Of a DNA stretch of 8,371 nucleotides, positions 7,123 through 8,371 are shown piece after piece. The stretch spans positions 3,719 through 12,089 of the forward strand of contig DIHU01000099.1 in NCBI GenBank assembly GCA_002420315.1, given 5' to 3'. Positions within the stretch are counted from its first letter, which is position 1. Every line of letters starts with the position of its first letter. The notes under the pieces were generated by a model that ran no database searches, was not told where the DNA came from, and was given only the letters and a program-made list of their open reading frames with translations. The DNA is from Akkermansiaceae bacterium UBA5688 (GTDB taxonomy: Bacteria > Verrucomicrobiota > Verrucomicrobiia > Verrucomicrobiales > Akkermansiaceae). Made by a program: the position numbers and the translations under genes.

Positions 7123-7656
7123 CTAGTCTTCCGAGTATCCCCGCCAGCGGGAACTTGAATCTTTACCGAAGGCAATATCATGCGCGATAATCCTCTCCTC
7201 CGTGAAAAGAAACTTTCCATCAAAAGTTTCTCCATTAAGCACCTGTTTTAGCCAGAAGGAATCGTCTTCCCACATCCTTTCGAAAGGAATTTCGTCTATC
7301 TCGCACCAGTAAGGATTGGCTTCGATCGTGGCGGTCGGCGTCCCAGTAAATTTGGTTGCAGTGTAGACGTGACAGTGGATATCAGGCAGGTCTGACATTG
7401 CGAACCAAAGCTCACCCCGCTTTATTGGATCCAGACAGGTAATGTGCAGCTCTTCCTGACACTCCCGAATTACGCATTGCTCAGGAGTCTCGCCGGGATC
7501 AATCTTTCCACCTGGTCCATTAATCTTCCCTTGGCCAATTCCGGTCAGCTTTTCAATCAAGAGAACCCGATTCCCTTGATGAACGAACATGAGAGTCGCG
7601 TGAATGTCCGGCCTCCAAGTCGGCCAGTCGGGAATTTTGATCTCAGGAATAGACAT
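7123..7656 (-). CDS. Nudix hydrolase of the MTH1/NUDT1 (oxidised purine nucleotide) type
   Basis: Nudix enzymes cleave nucleoside diphosphates linked to another group; the MTH1 type removes 8-oxo-dGTP, 2-hydroxy-dATP and similar oxidised triphosphates from the pool. The 177-residue protein carries a Nudix box at 50-72 (G50, E56, R64-E65, E68-E69, I72), with the metal-binding glutamates intact. The usual Gly near the end of the box is His71. NGPGGKIDPGE resembles the MTH1 NGFGGKVQEGE region. The C-terminal half matches human MTH1 closely from memory: GTPT.., EIDEIPFERMWEDDSFW versus QLDQIPFKDMWPDDSYW, so the base-recognition residues W129, D131 and D132 correspond to MTH1 W117, D119 and D120. 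It is longer than MTH1 (156 residues) by short extensions at both ends. The upstream minus-strand neighbours are a yidD remnant and hisI. Activity on oxidised nucleotides is inferred. Confidence 0.85.
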   Translation of the reverse strand: MSIPEIKIPDWPTWRPDIHATLMFVHQGNRVLLIEKLTGIGQGKINGPGGKIDPGETPEQCVIRECQEELHITCLDPIKRGELWFAMSDLPDIHCHVYTATKFTGTPTATIEANPYWCEIDEIPFERMWEDDSFWLKQVLNGETFDGKFLFTEERIIAHDIAFGKDSSSRWRGYSED

Positions 7657-7689
7657 AATCTTCTAAGGGAAGACTCGAGGTTGCGATCT

Positions 7690-7865
7690 CTTTTGACATT
7701 GTCAAATCTACCCACAGGAGTAATTTCCTCTGCAACTGCAAAAAACTTACGAGCATCTCAGCTCCTGTTGGCGTCACCAGCATTGAGAAGGCAGCCTTTT
7801 CACGGGCTACCCAGCATAGAGGACAGCAATACCTGATAGAGGCGCCAGCATCGGAAGATCTGCAT
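7690..7865 (-). pseudogene. yidD: Decayed yidD (membrane protein insertion efficiency factor) remnant
   Basis: YidD is a small protein (about 70-85 residues) that helps YidC insert inner-membrane proteins. Here an ATG (7865-7863), six bases after AGGAG, opens a frame reading RLYQVLLSSMLGSP, which matches the YidD N-terminus (RxYQxxxSPLLGP). It then hits TGA at 7802-7800 exactly where CRFxPTCS is expected. Later YidD-like pieces appear in order but in shifted frames: NAGDANR (7784-7764) for the YAxEAIR region, GAEMLVSFLQLQRKLLL (7765-7715) for the HGAxxGxxLAxxRLLR region, and GRFDNV (7712-7695) for GGFDPVP. About 73 bases separate the TGA from the RLLR-like segment, against about 84 in intact genes. 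The order and spacing favour a gene broken by several deletions. The conserved cysteines are lost. It lies 16 bases after hisI. The assignment is by eye, without a search. Confidence 0.6.
7692..7706. repeat. 15-base perfect palindrome TTTGACATTGTCAAA upstream of the Nudix gene
   Basis: TTTGACA (7692-7698) and TGTCAAA (7700-7706) are exact inverted copies around a single T. The site ends 36 bases before the Nudix ATG, within the yidD remnant, in a place where a repressor or activator could act. Both strands contain TTGACA, the sigma70 -35 consensus, but no matching -10 lies 16-18 bases downstream on the minus strand. It could be an operator or a chance palindrome. Confidence 0.35.
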
Positions 7866-7871
7866 ACCCAT

Positions 7872-7876
7872 CTCCT
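7872..7876 (-). promoter_or_regulatory. Ribosome binding site AGGAG of the yidD remnant
   Basis: AGGAG on the minus strand stands six bases before the ATG at 7865-7863, the ideal spacing. This favours that ATG over the nearer in-frame ATG at 7871-7869. It is the only textbook Shine-Dalgarno sequence I find before any start in the window. Confidence 0.5.
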
Positions 7877-7881
7877 GATAG

Positions 7882-8371
7882 TTATAGTTGCGTTGGATTT
7901 GGAATATCTCCATAGACTGCGACTGGGTCGAAGGATTTTTTAGATTCAATGAAGCTGAGCTTTGGCCCCGAATCAGTACAAACGATCTCTCGATAGAAAC
8001 AACTGCGATAGCCAACGTGGCAAGAAGCTTCATCACCACCGACATCAGGCTGGGTCAGGGTCACCTCAAGAACGATGCAGTCCTGATCATCATCAATCAA
8101 AATTCGCTGAATCTCTTGGCACATCCCTGAAGTCTCTCCTTTTTTCCATAGCGCCTGTCTCGATCGAGACCAGTAATGAGCTAGCATCGTATTAACGCTT
8201 AGCTTGAGGGCTTCATCATTCATGAAAGCAAACATCAGAATTTCCTGGCTTTCTGCATGTCTAGTAATACATGGGATCAGGCCTGATTCGTCGAACTTGG
8301 GTGCTAGTTCATTACCCTCCTCAACCTGTTCGACAGTTTTCCGTGATTCAAAATTCCAATTCTCTAATTTC
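7882..8371 (-). CDS. hisI: Phosphoribosyl-AMP cyclohydrolase HisI (N-terminus outside window)
   Basis: Opens the purine ring of 1-(phosphoribosyl)-AMP, the third step of histidine synthesis. The frame is open from the right window edge to TAA at 7884-7882, 162 codons, with no in-frame ATG before 8235. The family start KFDESGLIPCI lies upstream of that ATG, so the true start is at or just beyond the window edge. Motifs seen are LMFAFMNDEAL, YWSRSRQALWKKGETSG, the metal-binding IDDDQD (8094-8080 region) and SCHVGYRSCFYR with two zinc-ligand cysteines (8022-8020 and 8001-7999). The third zinc Cys, usually between the first two Asp of DCDxD, is Asp here, with a Cys just after the motif. There is no HisE domain: the protein ends soon after FDPVAVYGD, so it is the monofunctional form. 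A yidD remnant follows 16 bases downstream. Confidence 0.93.
   Translation of the reverse strand, partial: KLENWNFESRKTVEQVEEGNELAPKFDESGLIPCITRHAESQEILMFAFMNDEALKLSVNTMLAHYWSRSRQALWKKGETSGMCQEIQRILIDDDQDCIVLEVTLTQPDVGGDEASCHVGYRSCFYREIVCTDSGPKLSFIESKKSFDPVAVYGDIPNPTQL

Noticed and set aside
7882..8235. HisI starting at the ATG at 8235
   Set aside because: The conserved KFDESGLIP segment lies upstream of this ATG in the same open frame, so the gene continues to the window edge.

Overview
The window is ordinary bacterial chromosome of about 50% GC, with tightly packed housekeeping genes. My best guess at the source is Verrucomicrobiota, class Opitutae (Puniceicoccales-like). The guess rests on the style of the proteins, mainly the 'EILGPPKA' C-terminal tail of the partial gene at the left edge, and on the near absence of Shine-Dalgarno sequences. 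It comes from memory and is not proven by the sequence.

Left part (1-4378). The 3' end of a plus-strand gene with a Ser-Pro-Pro-Ala repeat (1-300) converges on a minus-strand nucleotide-biosynthesis operon. In transcription order that operon is purD (GAR synthetase, GTG start proposed at 4378), pyrR (uracil-responsive regulator / UPRTase), pyrB (aspartate carbamoyltransferase) and pyrC (class I dihydroorotase). Gaps are 28 and 11 bases, pyrB and pyrC overlap by 4 bases, and a clear intrinsic terminator lies just past pyrC (336-361). Together these supply an early purine step and steps 2 and 3 of UMP synthesis, with the regulator in the same transcript.

Middle (4379-6989). A 95-base divergent spacer separates purD from plus-strand genes: an uncharacterised sugar-phosphate-type nucleotidyltransferase, then fdhD (sulfur insertion into the molybdenum cofactor of formate dehydrogenase), then a five-helix membrane protein of unknown function. 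The membrane gene appears to be cut short by a one-base length change in a run of seven T (6979-6985).

Right part (6990-8371). Minus-strand genes run in from the right edge: hisI (phosphoribosyl-AMP cyclohydrolase, N-terminus outside the window), a small gene remnant that I read as a decayed yidD, and a Nudix hydrolase strongly resembling the MTH1/NUDT1 type. The Nudix gene has a likely terminator (7083-7113) and a 15-base palindrome just upstream.

I see no mobile element, CRISPR array, tRNA, rRNA or obvious novel multi-gene system. The points most worth a second look are the yidD remnant, the T7 frameshift, and the uncharacterised nucleotidyltransferase next to fdhD. No gene-free stretch exceeds 300 bases.
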